DNA of 64,000 nucleotides from Nocardia cyriacigeorgica (GCF_010858045.1 NZ_JAAGVC010000003.1:179633-243632), one strand, 5' to 3'; counted from the first letter of the stretch, positions 9,580 through 20,361 are shown. Translations and numbers: made by a program. Notes: generated by a model from the letters alone, not told the origin.

Positions 9580-11015
9580 ACCCGCGGCGCTGGTTGATCC
9601 TCGGGGTTCTCTGTCTGTCCTTGTTGGTGCTGATGATCGACGGCACGGTGTTGAACCTCGCGATTCCGTCGCTGATCCGGGAGCTGGGTGCCACCCCGTC
9701 GGATGTGCAGTGGATCCTGGACGCCTACGTGCTGGTTTTCGCCGGTCTGCTGCTCACCGCTGGCAGCCTCTCGGACCGGTTCGGGCGGCGCCGGATGCTC
9801 GTTGTCGGCCTTGCCGTCTTCGGGGTGGCCTCGCTGGCGGCGGTGCTGGCGACCGAACCCTGGCAGGTGATCGGGGCACGGGCGGCGATGGGCGTGGGCG
9901 GGTCGCTGCTGATGCCGTCGACGCTGTCGATCCTGATGACCACCTTCGACCAGGACGAACGGCGGCTGGCGATGGCCGCGTGGACGACGGTGTCGATGGT
10001 CGGCATCGTCGCGGGCCCGACGCTCGGCGGCCTTCTGCTCGAGCACTACTGGTGGGGTTCGGTGTTCCTGATCAACATTCCGGTGGCGATCCTGGCGATC
10101 GTGGCCGCGCTGGTGCTGATGCCGGAAACGACGGGGGAGCAGCGTCCGGTCGACCTGGTCGGGGTGCTGTTGTCGATCCTGGCGCTGGTGTCGGCGGTGT
10201 ATGTGATCATCGAGCGCGAATGGAACCTGCCGGTGATCGGTCTGGCCGTGGTGGCCGCCGTCGCGTTCGTGGTGTGGGAGAGCCGGTCCGAGCATCCGAT
10301 GCTACCGCTGGCAGTGTTCCGCAATCGCGATTTCACCGGCACCTGCCTGACCTTGTTGCTGATGGTCTTCGGTATGGGCGCGATCATGTTCATGCTCACC
10401 CAGTATCTGCAATTCGTGCTCGGCTACGGGCCGATGAAGGCCGGGCTGGCGCTGCTGCCGTACGCGGTGGCCGCTGCGGTGTGCAACGGGCTCGGCGCCA
10501 CCCTCGGCAAGAAGTTGAGCAACAAGACCCTCATCGTGAGTGGTCTGCTGGTGATGGGCGTGGCGTTCGTGGTGCTGGCGACGGGCACCGGCTACGGCGC
10601 GGTGCTGATGAGCATGCTGATCATGGGCATCGGCGGCGGCCTCGCCGGACCGTCGGCCTACGCGGCCATCATGAGCGCCATCCCGCTCGAACACGCGGGT
10701 GTCGGGTCGGCCATGAACGACACCTTGCAGCAGGTGGGTATGGCGATCAGTATCGCGGTGCTCGGCAGCGTGCTCGCCGGGGTGTTCACCGCGAACATGC
10801 CGTCCGACGCGCCGGAGCCGGCCCGCGAATCCATCGGTGCCGCTTTCGAACTCGGCTACACCGAACCGGCGAAGCTGGCCTTCACCGAGGCGATGTCGAC
10901 CGGGGCGTGGATCAGCGCGGGCTTCAGCGTCGCGGCCGCCGTGCTCGGCCTGGTGCTGCTGCGTGCCCGGCCACCGCAGGCGGTGGCACCGGAGCCGGTC
11001 GCGGTGCAGAGCTGA
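9552..11015 (+). CDS. MFS drug efflux transporter, DHA2 (14-TM) type
   Basis: Protein of 487 residues with about 14 hydrophobic segments. Family motifs seen: LMIDGTVLNLAIP in helix 1, WILDAYVLVFAGLLLT, SDRFGRRRMLVVG (motif A), and an antiporter-like VAGPTLGGLLLE segment. The DHA2 family exports drugs and antiseptics by H+ antiport. GTG codons at 9552 and 9558 are both possible; no ribosome site is seen, so leaderless translation from 9552 is favoured. It is controlled, by position, by the divergent TetR gene. The substrate is unknown. Confidence 0.88.
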   Translation: MRVESNVVRDPRRWLILGVLCLSLLVLMIDGTVLNLAIPSLIRELGATPSDVQWILDAYVLVFAGLLLTAGSLSDRFGRRRMLVVGLAVFGVASLAAVLATEPWQVIGARAAMGVGGSLLMPSTLSILMTTFDQDERRLAMAAWTTVSMVGIVAGPTLGGLLLEHYWWGSVFLINIPVAILAIVAALVLMPETTGEQRPVDLVGVLLSILALVSAVYVIIEREWNLPVIGLAVVAAVAFVVWESRSEHPMLPLAVFRNRDFTGTCLTLLLMVFGMGAIMFMLTQYLQFVLGYGPMKAGLALLPYAVAAAVCNGLGATLGKKLSNKTLIVSGLLVMGVAFVVLATGTGYGAVLMSMLIMGIGGGLAGPSAYAAIMSAIPLEHAGVGSAMNDTLQQVGMAISIAVLGSVLAGVFTANMPSDAPEPARESIGAAFELGYTEPAKLAFTEAMSTGAWISAGFSVAAAVLGLVLLRARPPQAVAPEPVAVQS

Positions 11016-11020
11016 ACGCT

Positions 11021-11056
11021 GGGCGGGTGCGTGCCGTCGCTGCCGCGCACCCGCCC
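11021..11056 (+). terminator. Rho-independent-like hairpin after MFS gene
   Basis: Perfect 11-bp stem GGGCGGGTGCG (11021-11031) with its complement at 11046-11056 and a 14-base loop, five bases after the stop of the efflux gene. No U tract follows. Confidence 0.6.
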
Positions 11057-11203
11057 ACTGCGGCCCCGAATTCGGCTGCCGCGCACCCGCGCGCAGCGGT
11101 CGGGCGCTCAGGGCGAGGAGTATCCTCGGAGACCGGACCGTACCGGTAGGGACCTTCGGTCCCCAGCGAAAGTGGATCTGCGGTCCCCGACGAAGGAGCC
11201 GCT

Positions 11204-11935
11204 GTGATGCCTGTGCCGCTGCGTGACAGCGCGATTCCCAAACATGAACAGCTGCGCGCCATCCTGCTGCACAAGTGCACCCGCGAACTGCAGCCGGGCG
11301 ATCTGCTGACCAGTGAACGCAATCTGATGCAGGACTACGGCGTCAGCCGGATCACCGTGCGCGAGGCGATCGGCCAGCTGGTCAACGAAGGTCATCTGAT
11401 ACGGGTGCGCGGCAAGGGGACCTTCGTCGCGCATCGGCCCGTCCAGTCGCGGCTGCATCTGGCGTCGTTCACCGAGGAGATGCGCGCCCAGGGACACCAC
11501 CCGACGACGGTAGTCCTGATCGCCGAGGAAGATGCGGTGCCCGAGGCTTCGGCGCGGGCACTCGGCCTGGGCGAGGGTGCGCGCGGCTATCACATCAAGC
11601 GGCTGCGCCTGGCCGACGGTGAGCCGGTGAGCGTGGACGACGGCTGGTTCCATGCCGAGCTGCTGCCGGGGTTGATCGAGGTGGATCTGACCGCCTCCAT
11701 TTATCAGACCTGCGCCGACCGCTACGGACGCCCGATCGAACGCGCCACCCAGACCGTCGACGCCACCGCCGCCGACGCGGGCATCGCCGCACTGCTCGGT
11801 GTGAAAAGGAATGCGCCGGTGCTGCATTTCGACCGCACATCGTTCAGCGCTGGGGTCGCGGTCGAGCACACGCAGAGCTGGTACCGCTCGGATCGCTACC
11901 GGTTGCAGATGGAGGTCGGACAGGAGCGCACCTGA
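11204..11935 (+). CDS. GntR/HutC-family regulator with UTRA domain (DasR/NagR-like)
   Basis: Protein of 243 residues: winged helix at about 10-80 (GDLLTSERNLMQDYGVSR then GKGTFVAHRP) and a UTRA ligand domain at about 90-240. UTRA regulators such as DasR, NagR and YvoA bind glucosamine-6-phosphate or GlcNAc-6-phosphate. AAGGAG lies seven bases before the GTG at 11204; an ATG follows at 11207 and is also possible. The upstream region holds a GGGACC-TTC-GGTCCC hairpin at about 11148-11162. The gene lies next to PTS EIIA/EIIB and nagE-nagA-nagB, so it is the likely GlcNAc regulator. That target is inferred from context and a dre-like box at 12804-12819. Confidence 0.82.
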   Translation: MMPVPLRDSAIPKHEQLRAILLHKCTRELQPGDLLTSERNLMQDYGVSRITVREAIGQLVNEGHLIRVRGKGTFVAHRPVQSRLHLASFTEEMRAQGHHPTTVVLIAEEDAVPEASARALGLGEGARGYHIKRLRLADGEPVSVDDGWFHAELLPGLIEVDLTASIYQTCADRYGRPIERATQTVDATAADAGIAALLGVKRNAPVLHFDRTSFSAGVAVEHTQSWYRSDRYRLQMEVGQERT

Positions 11936-12010
11936 CCGTTCAGGGGGGTGCCGCACGGCAACCGGGTGCGACGGTGGCCGACCCGGGCCGCAGGCCTCCG
12001 CCGCGGTGCG

Positions 12011-12481
12011 TCAGCGCGGTTCGGGGGTCCAATCGAACAGCGTCGCACCGGTGTCCACCTGAGTCCCGAGGGTGCCGGGGTCGACGGAATCCCGCGCCGA
12101 ATCCATCACCACGATCGGGCAGAGGGCCGAATATCCGGTGCCGTCGATCTCGGTCGGATCGAATCGCACGATCGGTGTGCCGGCGTCGACGTGATCGCCT
12201 TCCGCGGCGAGCAGGGCGAACCCGGCCCCCGCGAGCTTCACCGTGTCGATCCCCAGGTGCGTGAGCACTCCGGCACCGTCGGCACCGAGGACGATGAACG
12301 CGTGCGGATGCAGTTTCACGATCGTGCCCGCGATCGGCGCACGGACGTCGAGGGCGCCGCGATCACGGGCCGGGTCGATGGCCACACCCGAGCCGACCAG
12401 CTGACCGGCGAACACCGGATCGGGCACGTCGGCAAGGGCGAGGACCCGCCCGGGCAGTGGGGCCAGGACCCGTACCGTCAC
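12011..12481 (-). CDS. PTS glucose-family EIIA component (Crr-like)
   Basis: Protein of 156 residues with the EIIA-Glc fold. It has the two active-site histidines: H60 in KLHPHAF and H75 in THLGIDT, the phosphoryl acceptor. It accepts phosphate from HPr and passes it to EIIB. The GTG at 12481 overlaps the stop of the upstream EIIB gene by four bases (GTGA), so the two are translationally coupled. The pair is divergent from the EIIC gene at 12930, making a split GlcNAc/glucose-type PTS. HPr and enzyme I are not in the window. Confidence 0.9.
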   Translation of the reverse strand: MTVRVLAPLPGRVLALADVPDPVFAGQLVGSGVAIDPARDRGALDVRAPIAGTIVKLHPHAFIVLGADGAGVLTHLGIDTVKLAGAGFALLAAEGDHVDAGTPIVRFDPTEIDGTGYSALCPIVVMDSARDSVDPGTLGTQVDTGATLFDWTPEPR

Positions 12482-12708
12482 AGCAGGTCCTCGATGTCTT
12501 CGGCCAGCGTATCGGCCACCGGCCCCACCACGACCTGCACGACCGAACCGGACCTGAGCACGCCGTGCGCGCCGGCCGCTGTGAGCGCCGCCTCGTCCAC
12601 CAGGCTGCCGTCCTTGACCTCGGTGCGCAGCCGGGTGATGCAGGCTTCGATCTCGACGATATTGTCGGCGCCGCCGAGGCCGCTGATGATGGCGTCCGCT
12701 GTGGACAT
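12478..12708 (-). CDS. PTS glucose/GlcNAc EIIB component (NagF-like)
   Basis: Protein of 76 residues, the size of a lone EIIB domain. The phosphocysteine is C23 in the motif IEACITRLR, conserved in the glucose-GlcNAc EIIB family. The ATG at 12708 follows GGGAGAA; a longer open frame exists but lacks a ribosome site. It transfers phosphate from EIIA to sugar carried by the EIIC encoded divergently. In Streptomyces the corresponding lone EIIB is NagF. Specificity for GlcNAc follows from the nagA and nagB neighbours of the EIIC gene. Confidence 0.9.
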   Translation of the reverse strand: MSTADAIISGLGGADNIVEIEACITRLRTEVKDGSLVDEAALTAAGAHGVLRSGSVVQVVVGPVADTLAEDIEDLL

Positions 12709-12770
12709 GTGTTCTCCCTCGTTGGCTTTCCCGTGCCGGCGCCGGGTGTTACCTGGATCATAAGGACCGA

Positions 12771-12819
12771 TTGACATCGGGCCACTACCTGGTCAAACTG
12801 ACAACTGGTTATGACCGGA
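12771..12819 (+). promoter_or_regulatory. nagE promoter with dre-like operator
   Basis: A perfect -35 TTGACA (12771-12776) is followed after 17 bases by CAAACT as a weak -10. Just downstream, 12804-12819 reads ACTGGT-TATG-ACC plus GGA with one base offset, close to the DasR responsive element ACTGGTCTAGACCACT. Placed over the expected transcription start, it would suit repression by the GntR/UTRA protein encoded at 11204. Confidence 0.5.
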
Positions 12820-12929
12820 CATTACCCGTCGGACGCCCGGCCCGCCCCAGTTTCCGCCGGATCCGCGAGCGTGCCTCCGGTGGCTCCAGCACGGCGTAGC
12901 GCCGCGTTCCGGCGACGAAGAAGGTCGAG

Positions 12930-14393
<1,464 letters not shown>

Positions 14394-14496
14394 TCATGAC
14401 CGAACCCGCTGCCGGCGCCGGGACGACGACCGCCTGCCCCGTCATGGTGGTGGCCGGAGCGCCCGTGTCGCGGTCATCGGCGGGAGCGTGCGGGCG

Positions 14497-15735
14497 GTGC
14501 TGAGCGTCGGTGGCGCGGCCCGCGGTGGCTCGCCGACCCTGTTGCGCGGGAGGGTGGTCGGCGCGGTGGCCGCAGCCGGGGGCAGCGATATCGCCGACGG
14601 CGTCGTCGCGATCGACGGTGCGCGGATCTCCTGGGTGGGGCCGGCGGCAGCGTATCCGGGTCGCACCCCGTTACCGCCGCCCGGCGACTCGATCCTGTTG
14701 CCCGGCCTGATCGATCTGCACTGTCACGGGGGCGCCGGTGCCGGATTCCCCGACTCCGATGCGGGCGGAGCGCGCCGTGCGGTGGCCCACCATCGTGCGC
14801 ACGGAACCACCGCGCTGCTGGGCAGTCTGGTGTCCGCCCCGCCGGCGGATCTGCTGCGGCAGGCAGCGGTCCTGGCCGACCTGGTGGAGCGCGGCGAGTT
14901 GCTCGGCATTCATCTGGAGGGCCCGTTTCTGAGCCGGGCCCGGTGCGGCGCACAGGATCCGGCCGCGATCGTTCCGGGCGACCCGGAACTGTTCGAGCGG
15001 ATCTGTCTGGCCGCGCGCGGTACTGTCCGCTCGATGACCGTCGCCCCGGAAACGTCGAACTTCACCGGGCTGCTCGCCGCCATGCGCGAGCACCATGTGC
15101 TGCCGAGCCTCGGCCACACCGATGCCGACGCGGCCACCACCGCTGCCCGCATCGCCGACGCCGCCGGCGCGCCGCTGACCGCGACGCACCTGTTCAATGG
15201 GATGCCGCCACTGCACCATCGGGCGCCGGGACCGGCGGCCGCCTTCCTGGCCGCTGCCGGACGCGGCGAGCTCGTCGTCGAACTGATCGCCGACGGCGTG
15301 CACCTGGCCCCGGACACCGTCGCCATGGTCTTCGACACCGTCGGCCCCGACCGGATCGCTCTGGTCAGCGATGCGATGGCCGCGGCGGGGATGGGCGACG
15401 GCGATTACCGGCTCGGCCCATTGCGGGTGCGCGTGGAGCAGGCGGTGGCGCGGGTGGTCGTCGCCGAGGACGCCGCGGGCCCGATCGCCGGCGGCACCAT
15501 GCGGCTGCTCGATGTGGTGCGCCACACCGTCGACGCGGCCGGTGTGCCACTGACGGATGCCGTGGCTGCGGCCACCCGCACCCCGGCGACGGTGCTCGGC
15601 CTCGAGCACGAACGCGGCGTACTCGCCCCCGGCTACCGCGCCGACGTGATCGTCACCGACCCCACTGTGCGCGTGCGCCACGTCTACACCGCGGGCGTTC
15701 GGGCCGAGACGGAAGGAACCGCATGGAAATCGTGA
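14497..15735 (+). CDS. nagA: N-acetylglucosamine-6-phosphate deacetylase
   Basis: Amidohydrolase of 412 residues from the GTG at 14497, with GGGAG about ten bases upstream; the open frame begins earlier but that part only shadows nagE. Motifs: metal site [32 protein letters not shown] and the catalytic Asp in LVSDAM. It removes acetate from GlcNAc-6-phosphate to give glucosamine-6-phosphate. The gene lies 103 bases after nagE and overlaps nagB by 13 bases. The gap with nagE also holds a 35-codon open frame (14396-14503), whose meaning is doubtful. Confidence 0.92.
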   Translation: MLSVGGAARGGSPTLLRGRVVGAVAAAGGSDIADGVVAIDGARISWVGPAAAYPGRTPLPPPGDSILLPGLIDLHCHGGAGAGFPDSDAGGARRAVAHHRAHGTTALLGSLVSAPPADLLRQAAVLADLVERGELLGIHLEGPFLSRARCGAQDPAAIVPGDPELFERICLAARGTVRSMTVAPETSNFTGLLAAMREHHVLPSLGHTDADAATTAARIADAAGAPLTATHLFNGMPPLHHRAPGPAAAFLAAAGRGELVVELIADGVHLAPDTVAMVFDTVGPDRIALVSDAMAAAGMGDGDYRLGPLRVRVEQAVARVVVAEDAAGPIAGGTMRLLDVVRHTVDAAGVPLTDAVAAATRTPATVLGLEHERGVLAPGYRADVIVTDPTVRVRHVYTAGVRAETEGTAWKS

Positions 15736-16502
15736 TCCGCGACGACGAACAGCAGGTCGCGACGACGGTTGCCGATATCGTCGAAGGCTATGTGCGCCGC
15801 GGTGCGGCGACCCTCGGTCTCGCCACCGGATCCTCGCCGCTGAGCAGCTACCGTGAACTCGCCCGGCGTCATCGCGAACACGGCCTGGATTTCTCGGCGT
15901 GCACCGCCTTCCTGCTCGACGAATACGTCGGTCTGCCGAAAGATCATCCGCAGTCCTATTTCTCGGTGATCCGCGCCGAGTTCACCGACCACGTGAACCT
16001 CGATCCGGCGCGCGTGTTCGGTCCGGACGGGGAAGCCGCCGATACCGGGGCCGAAGCACAACGCTACGACGCCGCCATCGCCGCCTGCGGAGGCGTCGAT
16101 GTGCAGCTGCTCGGCATCGGCACCGACGGCCATATCGGGTTCAACGAACCCAGCTCCGCGCTGACCTCACGCACCCGGGTCAAAACCCTGACCGCCCAGA
16201 CCCGCCGCGATAACGCGCGCTTCTTCGACGGCGCCGACGCGGTGCCACGACATGTGCTGACCCAGGGGCTCGGCACGATCGGCGAGGCACGCCATCTGGT
16301 GATGATCGCCGTCGGCGCACGGAAGGCCGACGCCATCGCGGCCGCGGTGGAGGGCCCGCTGACCGCGTTCTGCCCGGCCTCGATCATGCAGTGGCATCGC
16401 CACGTCACGGTGGTCATCGACGAGGCCGCCGCGGGCGCGTTGCGTCTGGCCGATTACTACCGCTACGCCCTCGAACACAAGCCGAGCTGGCAGAGCTTCT
16501 GA
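15723..16502 (+). CDS. nagB: Glucosamine-6-phosphate deaminase
   Basis: Protein of 259 residues, the normal length for NagB. It shows [10 protein letters not shown] at the phosphate site, LLDEYVGLP, and the catalytic region [13 protein letters not shown]. It converts glucosamine-6-phosphate to fructose-6-phosphate and ammonia, completing GlcNAc catabolism. The ATG at 15723 follows GGAAGGAA and overlaps the nagA end by 13 bases, so the two are coupled. Confidence 0.95.
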   Translation: MEIVIRDDEQQVATTVADIVEGYVRRGAATLGLATGSSPLSSYRELARRHREHGLDFSACTAFLLDEYVGLPKDHPQSYFSVIRAEFTDHVNLDPARVFGPDGEAADTGAEAQRYDAAIAACGGVDVQLLGIGTDGHIGFNEPSSALTSRTRVKTLTAQTRRDNARFFDGADAVPRHVLTQGLGTIGEARHLVMIAVGARKADAIAAAVEGPLTAFCPASIMQWHRHVTVVIDEAAAGALRLADYYRYALEHKPSWQSF

Positions 16503-16618
16503 GGAGCTCGGCGCGGGCCGCCGGACCGGAAGTGGCGGATGCAGCCCGGGCGCGGCACACTCGACGCCGTGAAACGCATGTCATTCGCAGGGCGCGGCCG
16601 TGATCGAGGTGATCGGCG

Positions 16619-18166
16619 GTGAACGCGCTCGCGCGGGGTGAGAACCGTCCGGCGCCGGCGGATCGGATGACGGTGACTGTGAGCTGCTCGACGCCGGTCG
16701 ACGTCTCGGCGCTGCTGCTCGGCACGGACGGCAAGGTCCGTGCCGACGGCGACTTCGTCTTCTTCAATCAGCCCGTCGGCCCCGGCGTCGTCTACCGGCA
16801 CGGCCGCGGCGCGGGCGATATGGTCGATGTGCAGACCAGTGCGCTGCCCGCCGACGTCGACCGCGTCGTCGTCACCGCCAGTCTGGACGGATCCGGCCCG
16901 GCCACCTTCGCTGCCGCCGGTTCGCTGGTCGCGACCATCGCCTCCGATGCGGGCACCCTCACGTTCCCGGTCTCCGGGCTGACCACCGAATCGGCCGTGG
17001 TGTGCGTGGAGATCTATCGCCGCGGTGGCGGCTGGAAGGTTCGCGCGGTCGGCCAGGGCTACGACAACGGCCTGGCGGGCATCGCGACCGCCTTCGGCGT
17101 GAACGTCGACGACGAGCCCGCCCCCGCGCCGGCTCCGAGCGCCGGCCCGCGGACCGACCAGACGATGGTCGCGCCGTCGCGCACCGACCCGACCGTGGTC
17201 GCGCAGCCGTATCCACCCGCGCCTGCCTACCCGCCCGCTGCGCCCTATCCGGGTGGTCAGCCGCCCACCGCGCACCCGCACCAGCCCGCGCCGCCCTACC
17301 CACCCGCGCCGTCGTATCCGCCGGCGCCCGCGTATCCCGCTGAGCCGCAGCCCTATTCGGCTGCTCAGCAGCCGCCCACCGCCCATCCGGTTCCGTCCAC
17401 GTTCTCGTCCCAGCAAGGAGCGCTGCCGATGCACAGCGATCTGTTCGATCCGCGCCACGCCGAGGTTTCCGGTGTCGGTATCCAGAAACAGGGCGGCAAG
17501 ATGATCAAGGTCGCCGTCAACGGTGAGGTCATGGCGCGGGCCGGGTCGATGGTGGCCTACCAGGGGGAGTTGCAGTTCCAGGCGCTCGGTTCCGGCGGCA
17601 TCGGACGCGCCATCCAGCAGCGACTCACCGGTGAAGGTGTGCCGCTGATGAAGGTGACGGGGCGCGGCGACCTGTTCCTGGCCAACAGCGCCGCCGACGT
17701 GCACACCATCGATCTCGACGGCACCGACGGCCTCACCATCAACGGCGCCAATGTGCTGGCCTTCGACTCGACCCTGACCTACAACATCGGCCGGGTGCAG
17801 GGCGCCGCGGGCGTGGCAAGCAACGCCGGACTGTTCAACTGCGTATTCACCGGACGCGGCCGGATCGCCATCACCAGTCACGGGGCGCCTGTGGTGCTCA
17901 ACGTCGACCAGCCGACCTACGCCGACCCGCAGGCCGCGGTCGCGTGGTCGTCGAGCCTGCAGACCGGCATCAAACGCAACGATTCCTTCGGCCTCGGCCG
18001 GCTCATGGGCCGCAGCACCGGCGAGGGCACGACACTGGCGTTCTCCGGCCGCGGATTCGTCATCGTGCAGCCCTCGGAACTGCCGCCGGGCGGGCTGCTC
18101 GGCGGTACCGGCGGCGGCCAGGAAGCCGGGCACAGCGGTGGCATGTTCGGCGGGCTGCTCGGCTGA
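16619..18166 (+). CDS. TerD-AIM24 fusion protein with Pro-rich linker
   Basis: Protein of 515 residues in three parts. Residues 1-165 are a TerD-like domain (VNALARGENRP start, then VDVSALLLGTDGKVRADGDFVFFNQP). Residues about 170-270 are a disordered Pro/Ala/Tyr linker with repeated PPAPAYPPA-type units. Residues about 275-500 are an AIM24-like beta-rich domain (PF01987), with MIKVAVNGEVMARAGSMVAY and a Gly-rich end. TerD-type domains bind calcium and appear in stress and envelope gene sets; AIM24 proteins have no proven enzyme activity. The GTG at 16619 has GAGG about 11 bases upstream. It follows nagB on the same strand but with a 116-base gap, so it is probably separate. Confidence 0.82.
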   Translation: MNALARGENRPAPADRMTVTVSCSTPVDVSALLLGTDGKVRADGDFVFFNQPVGPGVVYRHGRGAGDMVDVQTSALPADVDRVVVTASLDGSGPATFAAAGSLVATIASDAGTLTFPVSGLTTESAVVCVEIYRRGGGWKVRAVGQGYDNGLAGIATAFGVNVDDEPAPAPAPSAGPRTDQTMVAPSRTDPTVVAQPYPPAPAYPPAAPYPGGQPPTAHPHQPAPPYPPAPSYPPAPAYPAEPQPYSAAQQPPTAHPVPSTFSSQQGALPMHSDLFDPRHAEVSGVGIQKQGGKMIKVAVNGEVMARAGSMVAYQGELQFQALGSGGIGRAIQQRLTGEGVPLMKVTGRGDLFLANSAADVHTIDLDGTDGLTINGANVLAFDSTLTYNIGRVQGAAGVASNAGLFNCVFTGRGRIAITSHGAPVVLNVDQPTYADPQAAVAWSSSLQTGIKRNDSFGLGRLMGRSTGEGTTLAFSGRGFVIVQPSELPPGGLLGGTGGGQEAGHSGGMFGGLLG

Positions 18167-18179
18167 CCGCCGGGCGCGC

Positions 18180-18196
18180 ATGACCTCCGAGGTCAT
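18180..18196. promoter_or_regulatory. 17-bp dyad upstream of hydrolase
   Basis: ATGACCTC-C-GAGGTCAT, a perfect dyad with 8-bp arms and a single central base, about 62 bases before the hydrolase start and 14 after the TerD-AIM24 stop. The central spacing is too short for a good hairpin, so an operator is more likely than a terminator. The binding protein is unknown. Confidence 0.4.
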
Positions 18197-18258
18197 CGCC
18201 ATCACGACCCGCCGCGATTAGCGTCGAGACCGTTGGCGGTTCGACGATGGGAGCGGTG

Positions 18259-19092
18259 ATGGGTAGACGCGGTGAGCAGGTCGCGGTGACCGAGGGTGTG
18301 CTGCGGCACGGAATGCCCTACCTCGCGTTCGGCAGCGGGCAACCGCTGGTCTTCCTGCGCTGGTTCACTCCCGACCACGCCAACCCGACGGGGTGGATGC
18401 GCTCATCGGAACTGAAGAAGCTGTCCGGGTTGGCTCGCCATTTCCGGGTGTACGCCGTGGGCCGGGCGCCGGGAACGCCCGCCGGTGCCACCATGGCCGA
18501 TCTCGCCGCCGAACACGCCGACGCGTTGCGCACCGAGTTCGGCGGGCCGGTCGATGTGCTCGGGGTCTCGTCCGGTGGTTCGATCGCCTTGCAACTGGCC
18601 GCCGACCATCCCGAGGTGGTGCGCACGCTGATCGTCGCGTCGGCGGCGTGCCGGCTGGATCCGGCGCTGCGGATCGGGCAGCGGCGCTACGCGGAGGCGG
18701 TGCTGGCGGGTAGGCGGGGGCTGCATCACCTGGCGGTGGTCAGCGTCGGGAATCCGGTGGGAGCGCGACTGGCCGGGGCCGCGATGTGGTTGCTGGATCC
18801 GATGATGCGTCCGAAGGTGCCCGCCGACACCTATCGCTTCCTGCTCGCCGAAGACGGATTCGATGTCACCGCACGCCTCGGCGAGATCACCGTGCCGACG
18901 TTGATCATCGGCGGTGAACGCGACGCCTCCTATAGCGCCGCGACCTTCCGGCGCACCGCCGACGGCATTCCCGGCGGGCGGCTCATCCTGTATCCGGGCA
19001 CCAGTCACATGGGCGTGGTGACCCATCCGGATTTCGTCGACGACGTCGTCGATTTCGTCGACCGGAACCCGGCGCCCCGACAGCGACGGTGA
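18259..19092 (+). CDS. Alpha/beta-hydrolase
   Basis: Protein of 277 residues. The nucleophile elbow is GVSSGGS, with an IIGGERDASY acid segment and a late GTSHMG histidine, giving the catalytic triad order of the alpha/beta-hydrolase fold. The substrate is unknown. The ATG at 18259 has GGGAG five bases upstream; an ATG at 18247 is in frame but lacks a ribosome site. It stands alone between two hypothetical genes. Confidence 0.8.
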   Translation: MGRRGEQVAVTEGVLRHGMPYLAFGSGQPLVFLRWFTPDHANPTGWMRSSELKKLSGLARHFRVYAVGRAPGTPAGATMADLAAEHADALRTEFGGPVDVLGVSSGGSIALQLAADHPEVVRTLIVASAACRLDPALRIGQRRYAEAVLAGRRGLHHLAVVSVGNPVGARLAGAAMWLLDPMMRPKVPADTYRFLLAEDGFDVTARLGEITVPTLIIGGERDASYSAATFRRTADGIPGGRLILYPGTSHMGVVTHPDFVDDVVDFVDRNPAPRQRR

Positions 19093-19227
19093 CTGAGCAC
19101 TCACCCTCGCGGTGACCGGGGCGGATCAGCAAACCTGAGAGAACTCATAGCTTTGCCACAGGCTACGACCAGGCGTGACCGGCATCCTGAACCGAGCAGA
19201 CACTCTCGGTGATAGTGGAGGTGCACG

Positions 19228-19578
19228 ATGGTCGAGCTCGAGGTCACAGGTACCACGGTGACGGTTCATGTGCTCGGAGCGCATCGCCTGCTGTCGCTGC
19301 GCGACCAGATCCGGTTCGATCTGGCCTCGGTCACCGCGGTAGCTCCCGCCGAAATCGACCGCCGCCCGCCCTGGGTCCGCGCGCCCGGCACCTTCTTCCC
19401 CGGCGTGATCGCGGCGGGCACCTTCCGCGGTAAGGGCCGCAAGGAGTTCTGGGACACCGCCTTCGACGGCCGCGGCGTCCGCATCGATCTCGCCGGCGCC
19501 GACTTCACCCGTCTGGTCGTCGATGTCGCGAACCCGGACGAGGTCCTGCGCCTGTTGGCGACAGCGGCCGCCGCCTGA
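19228..19578 (+). CDS. Conserved hypothetical protein, PH-like fold suspected
   Basis: Protein of 116 residues with no signal peptide or membrane segment. It resembles small actinobacterial proteins that start VELEV, contain RAPGTFFPGVIAAGTF and FWD, and end with a strand like RLVVDVANPDEV; these are thought to have a bacterial PH-like fold. No function is known. The ATG at 19228 follows GGAGG. Confidence 0.7.
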   Translation: MVELEVTGTTVTVHVLGAHRLLSLRDQIRFDLASVTAVAPAEIDRRPPWVRAPGTFFPGVIAAGTFRGKGRKEFWDTAFDGRGVRIDLAGADFTRLVVDVANPDEVLRLLATAAAA

Positions 19579-19696
19579 GAAGGGTCACTCACCGCGTTCT
19601 CGCAGAGCGGCGGGCCTGCTGTACGACACCCGCCTGGCGTCCTGGTTCAGCGGCTTTGTTTCCCGATATCGGCCCGTCGCGCCATGTCTCCGAAGC

Positions 19697-19759
19697 TAGC
19701 CAAATTTGGCTAATGCCGAATCCGGCGTTACGCTGGACTCTGTTAGCCAAATTTGGCTA
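19697..19759. promoter_or_regulatory. Two perfect 16-bp PadR operator palindromes
   Basis: TAGCCAAATTTGGCTA occurs at 19697-19712 and again at 19744-19759, each a perfect palindrome, with centres 47 bp apart. The second ends eight bases before the ribosome site of the PadR gene. Perfect AT-centred dyads just before an autoregulated PadR gene fit this family's operators. Confidence 0.75.
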
Positions 19760-19779
19760 GTCATTTCAGGAGGTGTGCG

Positions 19780-20361
19780 GTGAAGCCTGTTCAGCTACTG
19801 GTCCTCGGTGCGCTACGCCGAAGGGGGCGCGCGCACGGATATCAGATTCGCGCGGATCTCGAATCCTGGGGCGCGCACGAATGGTCGACAGCCACTTCGG
19901 GTTCGGTGTATCACGCGCTCAAGAGCATGGCCGCCAAGCAACTGCTGACCGTGCACGAGAGCGCGGCCTCGGAGGCCGGGGGACCGCCGCGGATCGAATA
20001 CGAGCTGACCGCCGATGGCGAGCGTGAGTATTTCGCACTGCTGCGCCGAGCCCTGTCGGACCGCGAGCCCGGCCTGGACGTGCTCGGTGCCGCCGTCGGC
20101 CTGATCGACGACCTGCCCCGCGACGAAGCCCTGGAGATGCTGCACCGGCGCGCCGCCGCGATGGACGAGTGGCGCCGCAGCATCACCGAACACCTGCCAC
20201 CCGATACCGACCTCGAAAGCTGGGGGCCGGTAGGCGAGGTCATCGCCTTGTGGCTGTCGACGGCCGACGCCGGCGCCGGATGGACCCGGCGACTGATCCG
20301 CCGGCTGGAGAACGGCGATTTCACCATGGCCGGCGAGACGCCGGTGCGACCGAGCCGCTAG
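19780..20361 (+). CDS. PadR-family transcriptional regulator
   Basis: Protein of 193 residues. The winged helix spans about 1-90 (LVLGALRRRGRAHGYQI, SGSVYHALKSMAAKQLL, and RIEYELTADGEREY as the wing), followed by a C-terminal helical domain of the Vir_act_alpha_C type. The GTG at 19780 follows CAGGAGG by six bases. Two perfect palindromes lie upstream, so autoregulation is likely. The next gene, a VOC protein 40 bases downstream, is probably in the same operon and may be the resistance or metabolic partner. Confidence 0.88.
   Translation: MKPVQLLVLGALRRRGRAHGYQIRADLESWGAHEWSTATSGSVYHALKSMAAKQLLTVHESAASEAGGPPRIEYELTADGEREYFALLRRALSDREPGLDVLGAAVGLIDDLPRDEALEMLHRRAAAMDEWRRSITEHLPPDTDLESWGPVGEVIALWLSTADAGAGWTRRLIRRLENGDFTMAGETPVRPSR

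Noticed and set aside
14396..14503. 35-codon open frame between nagE and nagA starting ATGACCGAACCC
   Set aside because: It has a weak upstream GAGGAAGG at long distance, overlaps the nagA start region and has no recognisable family. Kept only as a possible leader.
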